Of a stretch of DNA of 64,000 nucleotides, positions 50,027 through 59,894 are shown piece by piece. Source of the stretch: Phormidesmis sp963710175 (lineage in GTDB: Bacteria; Cyanobacteriota; Cyanobacteriia; Phormidesmidales; Phormidesmidaceae); the NCBI GenBank assembly GCA_963710175.1, contig CAVPZC010000002.1:372001-436000 (forward strand), read 5' to 3'. Made by a program: the position numbers and the translations under genes. Position 1 is the stretch's first letter. Every line of letters starts with the position of its first letter. The notes beneath the pieces are model-generated. The model was not told the origin of the DNA. It saw only the letters and a list, made by a program, of their open reading frames with translations, and made no database searches.

Positions 50027-51418
50027 ATGGTCAGTCTGACACCGAATCCTAGCTATAGTCTAACCCTCCGGATCAAGCTGCCCAATCAGGTGAATCGGCT
50101 GGCGGCGGTGATTGAGGCGATCGCGCTAGCGGGCGGCAATCTCGGCAATATCGCCGTGATCGAAAAAAGCCGCGAGTTTATGATCCGAGAGATATCGGTC
50201 GATGCAGCTAGTACAGAAGCCGCCAATAGTATAGAGGCTGCCGTGCGTGCACTGAGCATGATCGAGGTGCAGGCCGTTTATGATCGCACGTTTGCCCTTC
50301 ACCGGGGCGGCAAGCTGCGGGTGGAGCCCAAAATTCCGCTGCGCGAGCAAGATGACCTGGCCATGGCCTATACCCCTGGGGTAGGGCGGGTGTGCGTCGA
50401 AATTGCCAAGCATCCGGAGCGAGTTTACGACCTGACGATCAAGGGCAATACGGTGGCGATTGTCAGCGATGGCAGCGCGGTGCTGGGACTGGGCAATTTG
50501 GGCGCAGCGGCCTCTATGCCAGTCATGGAAGGTAAAGCCATGCTGTTTAAAGAGTTTGCCGGGCTTGATGCTTTTCCAATTTGCCTGGATACCCAAGATA
50601 CCGAGGAAATTATTGAAACAGTGAAGCGGATTGCGCCGGTCTTTGGGGCAGTGAACCTAGAAGATATTAGTGCGCCGCGCTGCTTTGAGATTGAGCGGCG
50701 GTTGCAGGCCGAATTGGATATTCCTATTTTTCATGATGACCAGCACGGGACGGCGATTGTTAGCCTGGCGGCGCTGACGAACGCGCTGAAGGTGGTGGGC
50801 AAATCGATTGGCGATATTCGCCTGGTGATCAACGGCGCGGGGGCGGCAGGGCTGTCGATGGGGCGGCTGTTTCAGAGGGCAGGGTTGCAGCAGCTGGTGA
50901 TCTGTGACTCCAGGGGAATTATTGGCGGCGATCGCGCCGACCTGACCGAGGCCAAAAAAGAATTTGCGATCGCGCAATCTGGCACGCTAGCCGATGCGAT
51001 GCAGGGCGCAGACGTCTTTATGGGGGTCAGTGCTCCTGGTGTCGTCAGCGTAGAGATGGTGCGCTCAATGGCCGCTAATCCGATTGTGTTTGCCATGGCC
51101 AACCCCGTGCCAGAAATTCAGCCCGAGCTGCTGGCGGGCATTGCGGCGGTGATGGCCACCGGGCGCAGCGACTACCCCAACCAAATTAACAATGTGCTGG
51201 CTTTCCCAGGCGTCATTCGTGGGGCGGTAGACTGCCGGGCGCAGGCGATTACGACAGAGATGTTTTTAGCAGCAGGAAAGGCGATCGCTGCTCTAGTCTC
51301 TGAGACAGAACTCAGCGCCAATAACATTGTGCCGTCAGTCTTTGACCCGCGAGTAGCGCCAGCAGTGGCAGCGGCTGTCAAAGAAGTCGCCCGCGCCGCC
51401 GGGATTGCCAAAAAATAG
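50027..51418 (+). CDS. NAD(P)-dependent malic enzyme with N-terminal ACT domain
   Basis: A 463-residue enzyme. Residues 1-85 are an ACT-type regulatory domain (YSLTLRIKLPNQVNRLAAVI). The catalytic core follows: LAMAYTPGVGRVCVEIAKHP, KAMLFKEFAGLDAFPICLD, VNLEDISAPRCFEIE, FHDDQHGTAIVSLAAL (metal-binding Asp) and the NAD loop VINGAGAAGLSMGRLF. It decarboxylates malate to pyruvate, making NAD(P)H. The ACT-core arrangement is the usual form of the cyanobacterial enzyme and suggests allosteric control by an amino acid. ATG start, with the flavin reductase gene 76 bp downstream on the same strand. Confidence 0.94.
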   Translation: MVSLTPNPSYSLTLRIKLPNQVNRLAAVIEAIALAGGNLGNIAVIEKSREFMIREISVDAASTEAANSIEAAVRALSMIEVQAVYDRTFALHRGGKLRVEPKIPLREQDDLAMAYTPGVGRVCVEIAKHPERVYDLTIKGNTVAIVSDGSAVLGLGNLGAAASMPVMEGKAMLFKEFAGLDAFPICLDTQDTEEIIETVKRIAPVFGAVNLEDISAPRCFEIERRLQAELDIPIFHDDQHGTAIVSLAALTNALKVVGKSIGDIRLVINGAGAAGLSMGRLFQRAGLQQLVICDSRGIIGGDRADLTEAKKEFAIAQSGTLADAMQGADVFMGVSAPGVVSVEMVRSMAANPIVFAMANPVPEIQPELLAGIAAVMATGRSDYPNQINNVLAFPGVIRGAVDCRAQAITTEMFLAAGKAIAALVSETELSANNIVPSVFDPRVAPAVAAAVKEVARAAGIAKK

Positions 51419-51494
51419 CTGTAACCCCAGGCAGAGCCCTGAGATCTACCCTTTGCCATAGACTACTAAGCAGAACGTAATGAGGAACTAATCT

Positions 51495-51977
51495 GTGCTT
51501 AACGAAGCAGCCAAAAAAACTATGCTCCGCAAAATCCCTCATGGGCTCTATGTTTGCGGGGTCAAAGACGGCGAAGAAGTGAATGGCTTTACGGCCAGCT
51601 GGGTAATGCAGTCTTCTTTTGAGCCGCCGATGGTGGTGACCTGCATCAAAAATGATTCGACTTCTCACGCGATGGCGAAAGCCAGTAAAGTATTTTCGCT
51701 GAGCATTTTAGAAGACAGTCAAAAACAGGTGGCTCAGAACTTTTTCAAGCCTTTACGACGCACGGGCAACAAGTTTGAAGACATCGAGTTTTATCCAGGC
51801 GAAGAGACCGGCTGCCCAATAATTAAAGACTCTCTTGGCTATGTGGAATGTAAGGTGGTAGGCGCGGTTGAGCAGGGCGACCACACGGTATTCGTTGGCG
51901 AAGTGATTGGCGCGGGCGAGCACCGTGAGGGCAAGCCGCTACTGCTGGAAGATACCGGCTGGAACTACGGCGGGTAG
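51495..51977 (+). CDS. flavin reductase family protein
   Basis: A 160-residue protein of the FMN-binding split-barrel flavin reductase family, with GLYVCGVKDGEEVNGFTASW and SSFEPPMVVTCIKNDS then HAMAKASKVFSLSILEDSQK. This resembles the C-terminal flavin-reductase-like module of cyanobacterial flavodiiron proteins, here as a stand-alone gene. It would reduce FMN, or serve as an electron donor in a larger system. GTG start with a GAGGAA ribosome site about 10 bases upstream. Confidence 0.85.
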   Translation: MLNEAAKKTMLRKIPHGLYVCGVKDGEEVNGFTASWVMQSSFEPPMVVTCIKNDSTSHAMAKASKVFSLSILEDSQKQVAQNFFKPLRRTGNKFEDIEFYPGEETGCPIIKDSLGYVECKVVGAVEQGDHTVFVGEVIGAGEHREGKPLLLEDTGWNYGG

Positions 51978-52020
51978 TGAGGCAATCTAAACTTTCAATT
52001 GGGCCAGCGATGGCAATTTC

Positions 52021-53682
52021 TCAGGGCGATTCGCTCTCTGCTGGGGGAGACTGCAAAGGATCAGGTGCAGGCACGGACTGAGGGGGTTCAGGTACTGCGG
52101 GGGCTGGTGGTTCCGGCTCGGGTGGCGCTTCGGTCGGGGGAGCGGCACTGCCAGCAGAAGCGTAGGCCGAAGAAACCCAGCCTTCTGCCCCAGACGAATA
52201 GCGAACGTAGTACCAGGTCGCGCCATCGTCGCCCTGTGACTGCTGCAATATGGTGGCGCGATCACCGCTCGTCCCCGATTGAGAAGACGCCGCTGCAAAC
52301 GAAGGACTGTCATACAGCGCAATTTGACCGCTAGACGAACTGCTCAGCGTAACTTGTTCACCGCTCTGCGCGTCTGATACCGCAGCGGGCAGGCTCTCTT
52401 CGAGAATTTCCTCACTGTCTATAGAGTCATCTGAGGGCGCATCTGCTTCACGAGTATCGTCCGCAGCACTCTCCTGGTCTGACTCTCTTTCAGGCTTATT
52501 GGTTGGCTGCACGCGCGGCAAGTCGGCAGTGGCCTCTTCTCCTGTGCGAGTCAGGAAAAAGCCGCCAGCGATCGCACTGATGCTCACGATCACGATCAGC
52601 AGCCCTAGCAAAGGTGAGCGGCTTTTGCGGGTTCTTTCATGACTCGTAGAGCTGTGGGAGGGATGGTCTGCTGAGCCAGTGATCATCGTGGGCTGCATCG
52701 TCTGCTGATAGGTCGAGGGCTCTGCCCGTACGGAGGCCGCTTGAGCGGGCGCAACCACAACTGTTTTCAGCGTGCTGGCAGCAGGAGTACCCGGTGGATT
52801 GACGGGTGTTCTAGCTGAGGGAGCGGGCAGCACAATCGGCAGCTGCCCAGGTGGCAGGGTGGCACCGGGTAAAGCCGATAGGTCTGTTAGCATTTGGTTA
52901 GCGCTGCTGTAGCGATCACGGGGGTGCGATCGCACCGCCCGGTCAATCACCTCCACCAGCCCCGAACTCACATGTCCGGCCAGCTGTCGCCAAATAATTT
53001 CTCCAGTCTGCGGGTCAGAGGCTAAAGACTGAGGCAGCTGGCGCGTCAGCAGAAAAATTGCCGTCAGTCCCAAACTGTACAAATCACTAGATGGAATCGG
53101 TCGCCCCGCCGCCTGCTCAGACGGCATAAAACCCGGTGTGCCAATCACAATTGAGCTACGGGGGCTGCTGTAGCTGCTAACAACGGTGCCCATCGTCTCG
53201 CGCACCGCGCCAAAATCAATCAGCACCGGCTGCTGCGTATCGGCTCTGAGCATAATATTGTCTGGCTTCAGGTCGCGGTGAATGATGCCCTGGCTGTGAA
53301 TAAAATCCAGCACCGGCAGCAGCGCCACCAAAATTGACCTCACTACCGCTTCAGATAGCGCTCCCTGCGCGGACACTAGCGCATCTAGCGTGGTTCCCTC
53401 AATCCACTCCTGCACCAGGTAAAAGCGCTGATTTTCGCTGAAGTAGGCATACAGCTTAGGAATTTGCTTATGGTCTTCGCCCAGCCGCTCTAAGATGGCG
53501 GCCTCTCGCTGAAACCGGGCCTGCACCACCTGATAAACGTCGGGAGTGGTGGTTAAAGGCTTAAGCTGCTTGATTACGCATCGCCGACCTGAGGGCATCT
53601 GCACATCTTCAGCCAGGTAAGCATGGCCAAATCCGCCTTCTCCCAGGGTCCGCACTACCTGGTATCGGTTGTTGATGAGCAT
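52021..53682 (-). CDS. serine/threonine protein kinase with SH3-like domain
   Basis: A 553-residue membrane kinase from the ATG at 53682 (a longer opening to 53727 adds unrelated residues). The kinase domain has GEGGFGHAYLA, CVIKQL (ATP-binding Lys), FIHSQGIIHRDLKPDNIMLR, LIDFGAVRE and GTPGFMPSEQAAGRPI with the P+1 loop. A transmembrane helix (about 370-392, PLLGLLIVIVSISAIAGGFF) is followed by an acidic linker and a C-terminal SH3-type domain (ALYDSPSFAAASSQSGTSG then WYYVRYSSGAEGWVSSAY). The outside SH3 domain may bind cell-wall or peptide ligands. It is convergent with the flavin reductase gene. Confidence 0.93.
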   Translation of the reverse strand: MLINNRYQVVRTLGEGGFGHAYLAEDVQMPSGRRCVIKQLKPLTTTPDVYQVVQARFQREAAILERLGEDHKQIPKLYAYFSENQRFYLVQEWIEGTTLDALVSAQGALSEAVVRSILVALLPVLDFIHSQGIIHRDLKPDNIMLRADTQQPVLIDFGAVRETMGTVVSSYSSPRSSIVIGTPGFMPSEQAAGRPIPSSDLYSLGLTAIFLLTRQLPQSLASDPQTGEIIWRQLAGHVSSGLVEVIDRAVRSHPRDRYSSANQMLTDLSALPGATLPPGQLPIVLPAPSARTPVNPPGTPAASTLKTVVVAPAQAASVRAEPSTYQQTMQPTMITGSADHPSHSSTSHERTRKSRSPLLGLLIVIVSISAIAGGFFLTRTGEEATADLPRVQPTNKPERESDQESAADDTREADAPSDDSIDSEEILEESLPAAVSDAQSGEQVTLSSSSSGQIALYDSPSFAAASSQSGTSGDRATILQQSQGDDGATWYYVRYSSGAEGWVSSAYASAGSAAPPTEAPPEPEPPAPAVPEPPQSVPAPDPLQSPPAESESP

Positions 53683-53915
53683 AAGTAGCGGCCTCAAAGC
53701 GCTGCAATAGCTGCATAGATAAGGCAAGTCAATCCTTGGCTGCCTTTTATCCTACGAGCTGATCTAGCATAGTCTAAGCCTGCGGGTTCGGGGCGCATCG
53801 GGCCAGCGGATGAACGGCTATTGCGATCACCATTGGCCTCAGGCTAAGTGTCGTTAATCAGCAGCTGTACCGGCAGGATAAGCGCCTAAAATATAAAAAA
53901 GTATCCCCCGCGTCT

Positions 53916-56678
53916 ATGACTGCTTCCAAAGCTGCGGACCCGACCCATCCGTCTGCATCGCCCCAGAACTACGGCATTCCGGAACGGTTGGCTAAGCATA
54001 CGGTCCGCTACGCCGACTACCGCCAAGTCAGCCGCGAAGAGATGACGCCGATGATGCGTCACTACGCTGAGGTAAAAGATCAGCACCCTTACGCCCTACT
54101 CATGTACCGGGTGGGTGACTTTTTCGAGACCTTTTTTCAAGATGCAATTACCATTGCCCGCGAATTAGAGCTGGTACTCACCAGTAAAGACGCGGGTAAA
54201 GCCATTGGCCGGGTGCCGCTCTCAGGCATCCCTCATCACGCGCTAGAACGCTACTGCACGCAGCTCGTCGAAAAGGGCTACGCGGTGGCCATTTGCGATC
54301 AGGTTGAAGATCCAGCGCAGGCGCAGGGGCTCGTGAAGCGCGAAGTCACCCGGATCATCACTCCCGGCACGGTGCTAGAAGAAGGCATGCTCGCCGCCCG
54401 GCGCAACAACTTCCTGGCGGCGGTGGTAATTGCCGGAGAGCACTGGGGGCTGGCCCATGCCGATGTCTCCACGGGGGAATTTCTCACCACGCAGTCTACC
54501 GATTTGGAGGCGCTGGCTCAAGAGCTGATGCGGCTTCAGCCCGCCGAGATTTTGGTACCTACGAATGCGCCAGATTTGGGGGCGTTGCTGCGACCGGGCG
54601 AAAAATCTGACCGCCTGCCAGACTGTTTGCCCGCTCAGTTTTGCTACACCTTTCGCTCGCAAACGCCTTTCACCAAAACAGAGGCCCGGCAGCGGCTGTT
54701 GGAGAGCTTGCGGCTGCGATCGCTCGAAGGCACCGGCTGCGACCACCTGCCGCTCGCCACCCGCGCCGCTGGCGGCCTGCTCGAATATCTAGAAGACACC
54801 CAAAAAACCACCCTCGCCCCCCTGCAAACCCTCTCCACCTACGCCATCACCGAGTATTTGGTGATTGACCACCAAACCCGGCGCAACCTGGAAATCACCC
54901 AGACCTGTCGCGATGGCATCTATCATGGCTCTCTGCTGTGGGCGCTGGATAAAACCGTTACCGCGATGGGCGGACGAGCGCTGCGTCGTTGGCTATTACA
55001 GCCGCTGCTGAGCATAGAGGGCATTAGCGCCCGGCAAGACACAGCTGAAGAACTGGTGAGCAATGGCAGTCTGCGTCACCACTTACAGCAGCTGCTCAAG
55101 CAAATTTACGACTTAGAGCGGCTGGCGGGTCGGGCCGGATCAGGCACGGCTAATGGTCGAGACCTGGTTGCCATGGCCGATTCGTTTGCCCGGCTGCCGG
55201 ATTTGGCGGCGCTGATGAGCCATGCCAATTCGCCTTATCTGGTGAAGCTACAGTTTGTGCCGCCTGAGCTAGAGCAGCTCGGTAGCGTGCTGCGATCGCA
55301 CCTGGTCGAAAATCCGCCCCTCTACCTGACTGAAGGCAATCTGATTCGCGAGGGCATCAATCCGCAGCTCGACAAGCTCCGGGCACAAGTCACCGCCGAT
55401 CAGCAGTGGATTGCCAATTTAGAAGCGACTGAGCGCACTCGCAGCGGCATCTCCAATCTCAAAGTCGGCTATACCAAAGCCTTTGGCTACTACATCAGCA
55501 TCTCTCGGAGCAAATCGGCGCAGGCCCCCGAAGACTACATTCGTAAACAAACCCTCACCAATGAAGAGCGCTACATTACGCCTGCGCTCAAAGAGTGCGA
55601 GATTCGTTTGCTCAATACCCGCGAAGAGATTCATGAGCTGGAGTACACTCTGTTCATTCATCTGCGCGAACAGGTCAGCGAGCAGGTCAGCCTGATTCGT
55701 AAAGTGGCCGTCGCTGTCGCCGCTGCCGATGTGCTGGCCGCGCTTGCAGAAGTGGCCGTCTACCAGGGCTACTGCCGCCCGGAGATGGTGGCTGGTCGCC
55801 CTGTCTTTGTTGAGAACGGTCGCCATCCGGTGGTTGAACAATCGCTTCCGGCTGGCTTTTTTGTTCCCAACGACACAGGGCTCGGCAGCGTTACCTCCCG
55901 CTCAGAGCAGCTTACGCCGGATCTAATTATTCTCACCGGGCCAAACGCTAGTGGTAAAAGCTGTTATTTGCGACAGGTCGGGCTCATTCAGCTGATGGCG
56001 CAGGTGGGCAGCTTTGTGCCCGCACACTCGGCGATGTTGGGCGTGTGTGATCGCATCTTCACCCGCGTTGGCGCCGTTGACGATCTGGCCACGGGCCAAT
56101 CGACCTTCATGGTAGAGATGAACGAAACCGCCAACATTCTCAACCACGCTACCCCACGGTCCCTCGTATTACTCGACGAAATTGGCCGAGGCACCGCCAC
56201 CTTTGATGGTCTCTCAATTGCCTGGGCCGTGGCCGAACATCTCGCTACAGAGATCGGGTCGCGCACCATCTTTGCTACCCACTATCATGAGCTAAATGAG
56301 CTAGCCTCTATTCTTTCCAACGTAGCCAACTATCAGGTCACCGTTGAAGAGATGCCCGATCAGATTATTTTTTTACATCAGGTGCGTCCGGGCGGCGCTG
56401 ACAAATCTTACGGTATTGAAGCCGGTCGCTTAGCTGGACTGCCCGCTTCGGTAATCAGCCGAGCTAAGCAGGTGATGGGGCAGATAGAGCAGCACAGTAA
56501 AATTGCTGTGGGCCTCAGACAGCCGCAAGGTGAAGATTCTATAGGCCAGAGGCCGCAGAAAAAACAATCTTTGCGGACGGTCAAAGAACACCCTCAAGCG
56601 GATATATCGCCGCCGTCAGCAACAGAGCAGCTAGCAAAGGACAAGCCCGAAGAACAGCTAGATATATTTGGACATTGA
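53916..56678 (+). CDS. mutS: DNA mismatch repair protein MutS
   Basis: A 920-residue MutS1. The mismatch-binding domain carries LMYRVGDFFETFFQDAITI (the Phe-X-Glu mismatch motif). The connector, core and clamp follow, and the ATPase has TGPNASGKSCYLRQ (Walker A), STFMVEMNETANIL, LVLLDEIGRGTATFDGLS (Walker B) and FATHYHELNELA. It recognises mispairs and starts their repair with MutL (not in this window). The N-terminal 40 residues and the C-terminal 55 are longer and more polar than in Escherichia coli. ATG start. Convergent with rsmI, six bases apart. Confidence 0.96.
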   Translation: MTASKAADPTHPSASPQNYGIPERLAKHTVRYADYRQVSREEMTPMMRHYAEVKDQHPYALLMYRVGDFFETFFQDAITIARELELVLTSKDAGKAIGRVPLSGIPHHALERYCTQLVEKGYAVAICDQVEDPAQAQGLVKREVTRIITPGTVLEEGMLAARRNNFLAAVVIAGEHWGLAHADVSTGEFLTTQSTDLEALAQELMRLQPAEILVPTNAPDLGALLRPGEKSDRLPDCLPAQFCYTFRSQTPFTKTEARQRLLESLRLRSLEGTGCDHLPLATRAAGGLLEYLEDTQKTTLAPLQTLSTYAITEYLVIDHQTRRNLEITQTCRDGIYHGSLLWALDKTVTAMGGRALRRWLLQPLLSIEGISARQDTAEELVSNGSLRHHLQQLLKQIYDLERLAGRAGSGTANGRDLVAMADSFARLPDLAALMSHANSPYLVKLQFVPPELEQLGSVLRSHLVENPPLYLTEGNLIREGINPQLDKLRAQVTADQQWIANLEATERTRSGISNLKVGYTKAFGYYISISRSKSAQAPEDYIRKQTLTNEERYITPALKECEIRLLNTREEIHELEYTLFIHLREQVSEQVSLIRKVAVAVAAADVLAALAEVAVYQGYCRPEMVAGRPVFVENGRHPVVEQSLPAGFFVPNDTGLGSVTSRSEQLTPDLIILTGPNASGKSCYLRQVGLIQLMAQVGSFVPAHSAMLGVCDRIFTRVGAVDDLATGQSTFMVEMNETANILNHATPRSLVLLDEIGRGTATFDGLSIAWAVAEHLATEIGSRTIFATHYHELNELASILSNVANYQVTVEEMPDQIIFLHQVRPGGADKSYGIEAGRLAGLPASVISRAKQVMGQIEQHSKIAVGLRQPQGEDSIGQRPQKKQSLRTVKEHPQADISPPSATEQLAKDKPEEQLDIFGH

Positions 56679-56684
56679 GAGCGC

Positions 56685-57584
56685 CTAGTCAAGGAAGGCG
56701 TCGTCAGTACTTTTGTCTTGCAAAACGCTGTAGATGTCTATCTCTAGAGACAGCTGGTAGATATCACGCTTAGATAGTTCGGTGCTTTGAGCAAGCTGTC
56801 GGCTAGCGTCAGAACGGGAAAGCCCTTGGGCAATCAGGTTTTTTAGTTCGGCGACAATCTCTGTCTCAGATAGGAAAGAAGCTGTTGGAGGCGTGGGCGC
56901 GATCGCGACTGTAAATTCTCCTTTAGGCACAACCGTTTCGTAATGCCCCAGCGCCTCGCCAATAGTTCCGCGCCAAAACTCTTCATACCGCTTGGTCAAT
57001 TCTCTCGCCAGTGTGATTTTGCGATCTGTAGAGAGCACTGTCGCCAAATCTGTCAAGGTCTTGATCAGTCGATGTGGGCTTTCATAAAGGACAACGGTGC
57101 GCGGTTCTCGCTTGAGCGCGCCTAGACGTTCTTGACGAGATTTGCCTTTAACCGGGAGAAAGCCTTCAAAGACGAAGCGATCGCTCGGCAGTCCGGCAGC
57201 TGCGATCGCCGTCACCACCGCCGACGGGCCAGGAATAGGAACAACCGTTAAATTATGGGCGACGCAAGCGCAAACCAGTTCGTAGCCGGGGTCAGAAATG
57301 CCGGGCATTCCAGCGTCGGTGACCAGGGCTAATGCCTCTCCCTGCTGCAAGCGGGCCACTAGCTGAGGAATCCGCTGCTGAGAATTGTGATCGTGATAGC
57401 TGATCTGCGGCGTAGTGATCTGGAAATGGTGCAGCAGTTTACCGGTGTGGCGAGTGTCTTCAGCGGCGATCATATCTGCGCTTTTGAGCACACGCAGGGC
57501 TCGCAGGGTGATATCTTCCAAATTGCCAATCGGGGTGCCCACCAGATACAGCGTGCCGGGTTGGAGTGGGGCAGAATCGGTCAC
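56685..57584 (-). CDS. rsmI: 16S rRNA (cytidine-1402-2'-O)-methyltransferase RsmI
   Basis: A 299-residue tetrapyrrole-methylase-fold enzyme with LYLVGTPIGNLEDITLRAL at the N-terminus, AEDTRHTGKLLHHF, VTDAGMPGISDPGYEL and FVFEGFLPVKGKSRQERL. These are RsmI signatures. It methylates the ribose of C1402 in 16S rRNA with SAM. The C-terminal helical part is complete. GTG start. Divergent from the PfkB-type kinase gene. Confidence 0.93.
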   Translation of the reverse strand: MTDSAPLQPGTLYLVGTPIGNLEDITLRALRVLKSADMIAAEDTRHTGKLLHHFQITTPQISYHDHNSQQRIPQLVARLQQGEALALVTDAGMPGISDPGYELVCACVAHNLTVVPIPGPSAVVTAIAAAGLPSDRFVFEGFLPVKGKSRQERLGALKREPRTVVLYESPHRLIKTLTDLATVLSTDRKITLARELTKRYEEFWRGTIGEALGHYETVVPKGEFTVAIAPTPPTASFLSETEIVAELKNLIAQGLSRSDASRQLAQSTELSKRDIYQLSLEIDIYSVLQDKSTDDAFLD

Positions 57585-57651
57585 AGAAGCAAGGCCAAGA
57601 TACGCTTTATAGTGAAGATCCTACCGCAGCGAGCCCCCACCAATTAGCGCT

Positions 57652-58569
57652 ATGAACGGACTCTTTATTGGCCTGACTACGTTGGACTGCCTCTATCAGG
57701 CTGAGCGTCCGCCCGCGACGAATGAAAAAGTAGTGGCTGCTAAAAGTTTGCTGGTGGCTGGTGGCCCGGCGACTAATGCAGCAGTGGCGTTTGCTCATTT
57801 GGGTAGCGCCAGTGGCCACAGCGCGACGCTGGCTACCGTTTTGGGAAAGCATTCTCTCACTAGCCTGCTGCGAGAAGATCTGCAAGGTCAGGGCGTAACG
57901 CTGCTAGATTTGGACCCCGCTAAGCTATCGCCACCGCCGGTTTCATCGATTGTGGTTACTGCCGCTACCGGAGAGAGAACAGTCATTTCTCACAACGCGG
58001 CGGGTATGCAGATCCACGCCGGTCAGATATCGCCTGACATTCTAGCCGATGTAGATATAGTGCTGATTGACGGTCATCAGATGGCGGTGAGCGCTCAGGT
58101 GGCGCGGTGGGCCCAAGCCCGGCAAATTCCGGTGGTAGTCGATGCGGGTAGCTGGAAGCCTGGGTTTGAAACGGTGCTGGCTGGGGCGGATGTCGCGATC
58201 GCCTCTGCCAACTTTTTGCCGCCCCACTGTCTCACCATTGCCGATGTACAGGCTTACCTCAAAGCGCTAAACGTGTCGAAAATTGCCATCACCCGAGGCG
58301 CTCAGCCCATTTACTACGCCGATGCCGAGAGCAGCGGTGAAATTGAAGTTCCCTCAGTGCGGGCTGTCGATACGCTGGGCGCAGGCGATATTTTTCACGG
58401 CGCATTTTGCCACTTTTACCTGGCGCACACCTTTACTGAGTCTTTGCTAAAGGCCAGTCGCAGCGCTTCTTTTGCCTGTCAGTATTGGGGTACGCGCGAT
58501 TGGACGAAGATCTATCAGATCGTCGATGAAGACGAAGATGAAGGTAAAGATGAAGCGCCTGAAAAATAA
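57652..58569 (+). CDS. PfkB-family carbohydrate kinase
   Basis: A 305-residue ribokinase-fold kinase. It has the N-terminal FIGLTTLDCLYQAERPP, SLLVAGGPATNAAVAFAHLG and the C-terminal signature AVDTLGAGDIFHGAFCHF with the catalytic Asp in GAGD. Substrate not known; it is closest in style to sugar or adenosine/fructose kinases. The last 15 residues are acidic and Lys-rich. ATG start, followed 129 bp later by a phosphatase gene of the HAL2 type, possibly the same transcript. Confidence 0.9.
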   Translation: MNGLFIGLTTLDCLYQAERPPATNEKVVAAKSLLVAGGPATNAAVAFAHLGSASGHSATLATVLGKHSLTSLLREDLQGQGVTLLDLDPAKLSPPPVSSIVVTAATGERTVISHNAAGMQIHAGQISPDILADVDIVLIDGHQMAVSAQVARWAQARQIPVVVDAGSWKPGFETVLAGADVAIASANFLPPHCLTIADVQAYLKALNVSKIAITRGAQPIYYADAESSGEIEVPSVRAVDTLGAGDIFHGAFCHFYLAHTFTESLLKASRSASFACQYWGTRDWTKIYQIVDEDEDEGKDEAPEK

Positions 58570-58698
58570 CGCTGTCCTGACTGGCGAGAGCCAAAGCGTA
58601 TCACTAAGCTAGCTATACTGGCGATGCCGCTGGGCCTGCCGCTAAGGCGGTCACAGGGCACGATCATTGCTGCCTGCCGTTGTTTTGGATACCGCTTT

Positions 58699-59667
58699 AT
58701 GCCGTTTGAGAAAGAAAAAGCAGTCGCGATCGCGGCTGCCACTGCCGCTGCCAAAGTTTGTGAGCAGGTGCGCCAAACGATGGTGCCCGAAGCCATTGAG
58801 AAAAAAGACCGCAGCCCAGTAACCGTCGCCGACTTTGGCGCTCAGGCAGTTGTCTGCAAAGCCTTGCTCGAAGACTTTCCAAACGATCCGGTCGTCGGTG
58901 AAGAAGACGCAGGCGAGCTAAAGACCCCAGAAATGGCTGAGCGCTTGCAGCAGGTCACCAGCTACGTTCAGCAGGTCGCGCCCGATGCCACACCTGATGC
59001 GGTAACCAAGTGGATCGATCACGGCAATGGCGATGTTGCAGCTCGCTACTGGACACTAGATCCGATTGACGGCACCAAAGGATTTTTGCGCAAAGACCAG
59101 TACGCGGTGGCGCTAGCCCTGGTAGAAAATGGCGAAATTAAAGTCGGTGTGTTAGCTTGTCCGGCTTTGACCATCGGCGATAAAACTGGCATTTTGCTGG
59201 TGGCAGCGCGTGGTGAAGGGGCGACGATGCAGGCGATCGCAGGCGGTACTCCCGAACCTATCAAAGTAACCAGCTCCAGCGATGCAGAACACTTCCGCTT
59301 TGTCGAGAGTGTGGAATCGGGGCATGGTGACCAGAGTTTGCAGAGTGCGATCGCTCAAGCGGCTGGCATCACCGCTGACTCCATGCGCATGGACTCTCAA
59401 GCCAAATACGCCGCCGTTGCCTCAGGCCAAGCCGTCCTCTATCTACGCCTCCCTTCGCCCAAATCACCCGACTACCGCGAGAAAATTTGGGATCACGCGG
59501 CTGGTGTCATCATCGTCGAAGAAGCGGGCGGACGAGTCACCGACATGACCGGTAAGCCCCTGGACTTTTCTAAAGCAGCCAAGCTAGTAGACAATCGCGG
59601 TGTAATCGTCAGCAATGGCGAAATTCACGACAGCGTTTTGTCAGCGCTCAAGCAGGCGGCTAGCTAG
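58699..59667 (+). CDS. 3'(2'),5'-bisphosphate nucleotidase / inositol-monophosphatase-family phosphatase
   Basis: A 322-residue lithium-sensitive phosphatase of the HAL2/CysQ type. It carries EKKDRSPVTVADFGAQAVV, VVGEEDAGEL (metal Glu-Glu), WTLDPIDGTKGFLRKDQYA (DPIDGT metal motif) and KIWDHAAGVIIVEEAGG (the second metal Asp). It would convert PAP (3'-phosphoadenosine 5'-phosphate) to AMP in sulfate assimilation, or hydrolyse inositol phosphates. ATG at 58699 is chosen because the family normally begins with FEKE; the ORF is open upstream to 58624 with no homology. Confidence 0.92.
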   Translation: MPFEKEKAVAIAAATAAAKVCEQVRQTMVPEAIEKKDRSPVTVADFGAQAVVCKALLEDFPNDPVVGEEDAGELKTPEMAERLQQVTSYVQQVAPDATPDAVTKWIDHGNGDVAARYWTLDPIDGTKGFLRKDQYAVALALVENGEIKVGVLACPALTIGDKTGILLVAARGEGATMQAIAGGTPEPIKVTSSSDAEHFRFVESVESGHGDQSLQSAIAQAAGITADSMRMDSQAKYAAVASGQAVLYLRLPSPKSPDYREKIWDHAAGVIIVEEAGGRVTDMTGKPLDFSKAAKLVDNRGVIVSNGEIHDSVLSALKQAAS

Positions 59668-59671
59668 TTAG

Positions 59672-59866
59672 CCTGGGCAACGCTTACTCGCCGAATATAA
59701 TACAAAAATACTGTGCTTAGAGGAGGGGGATTATGTCGAGCGTGACCTTTCACCCACGTTTCCCTTCGTTGCCAAGACAGACCTATACAGTTTTTTAGAA
59801 GCCGCCCTGCTCGGAGAAATGTCCGCTGAGGCGAATCTTCGCAAATGGGTACGCGAGCGAGTATAG
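59672..59866 (+). pseudogene. 3' remnant of a Uma2-family gene
   Basis: Between the phosphatase gene and a small reverse gene, one open frame with no start codon encodes LCLEEGDYVERDLSPTFP, VAKTDLYSFLEAALLGEM and SAEANLRKWVRERV, then a stop. This is the C-terminal part of a Uma2-family protein; the first two thirds of the gene are absent. It is a separate relic from the one at 37.7 kb and differs in sequence from it. Confidence 0.7.
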
Positions 59867-59894
59867 CTGTCCTGAAAGGCAGGAGCCGCCAATG

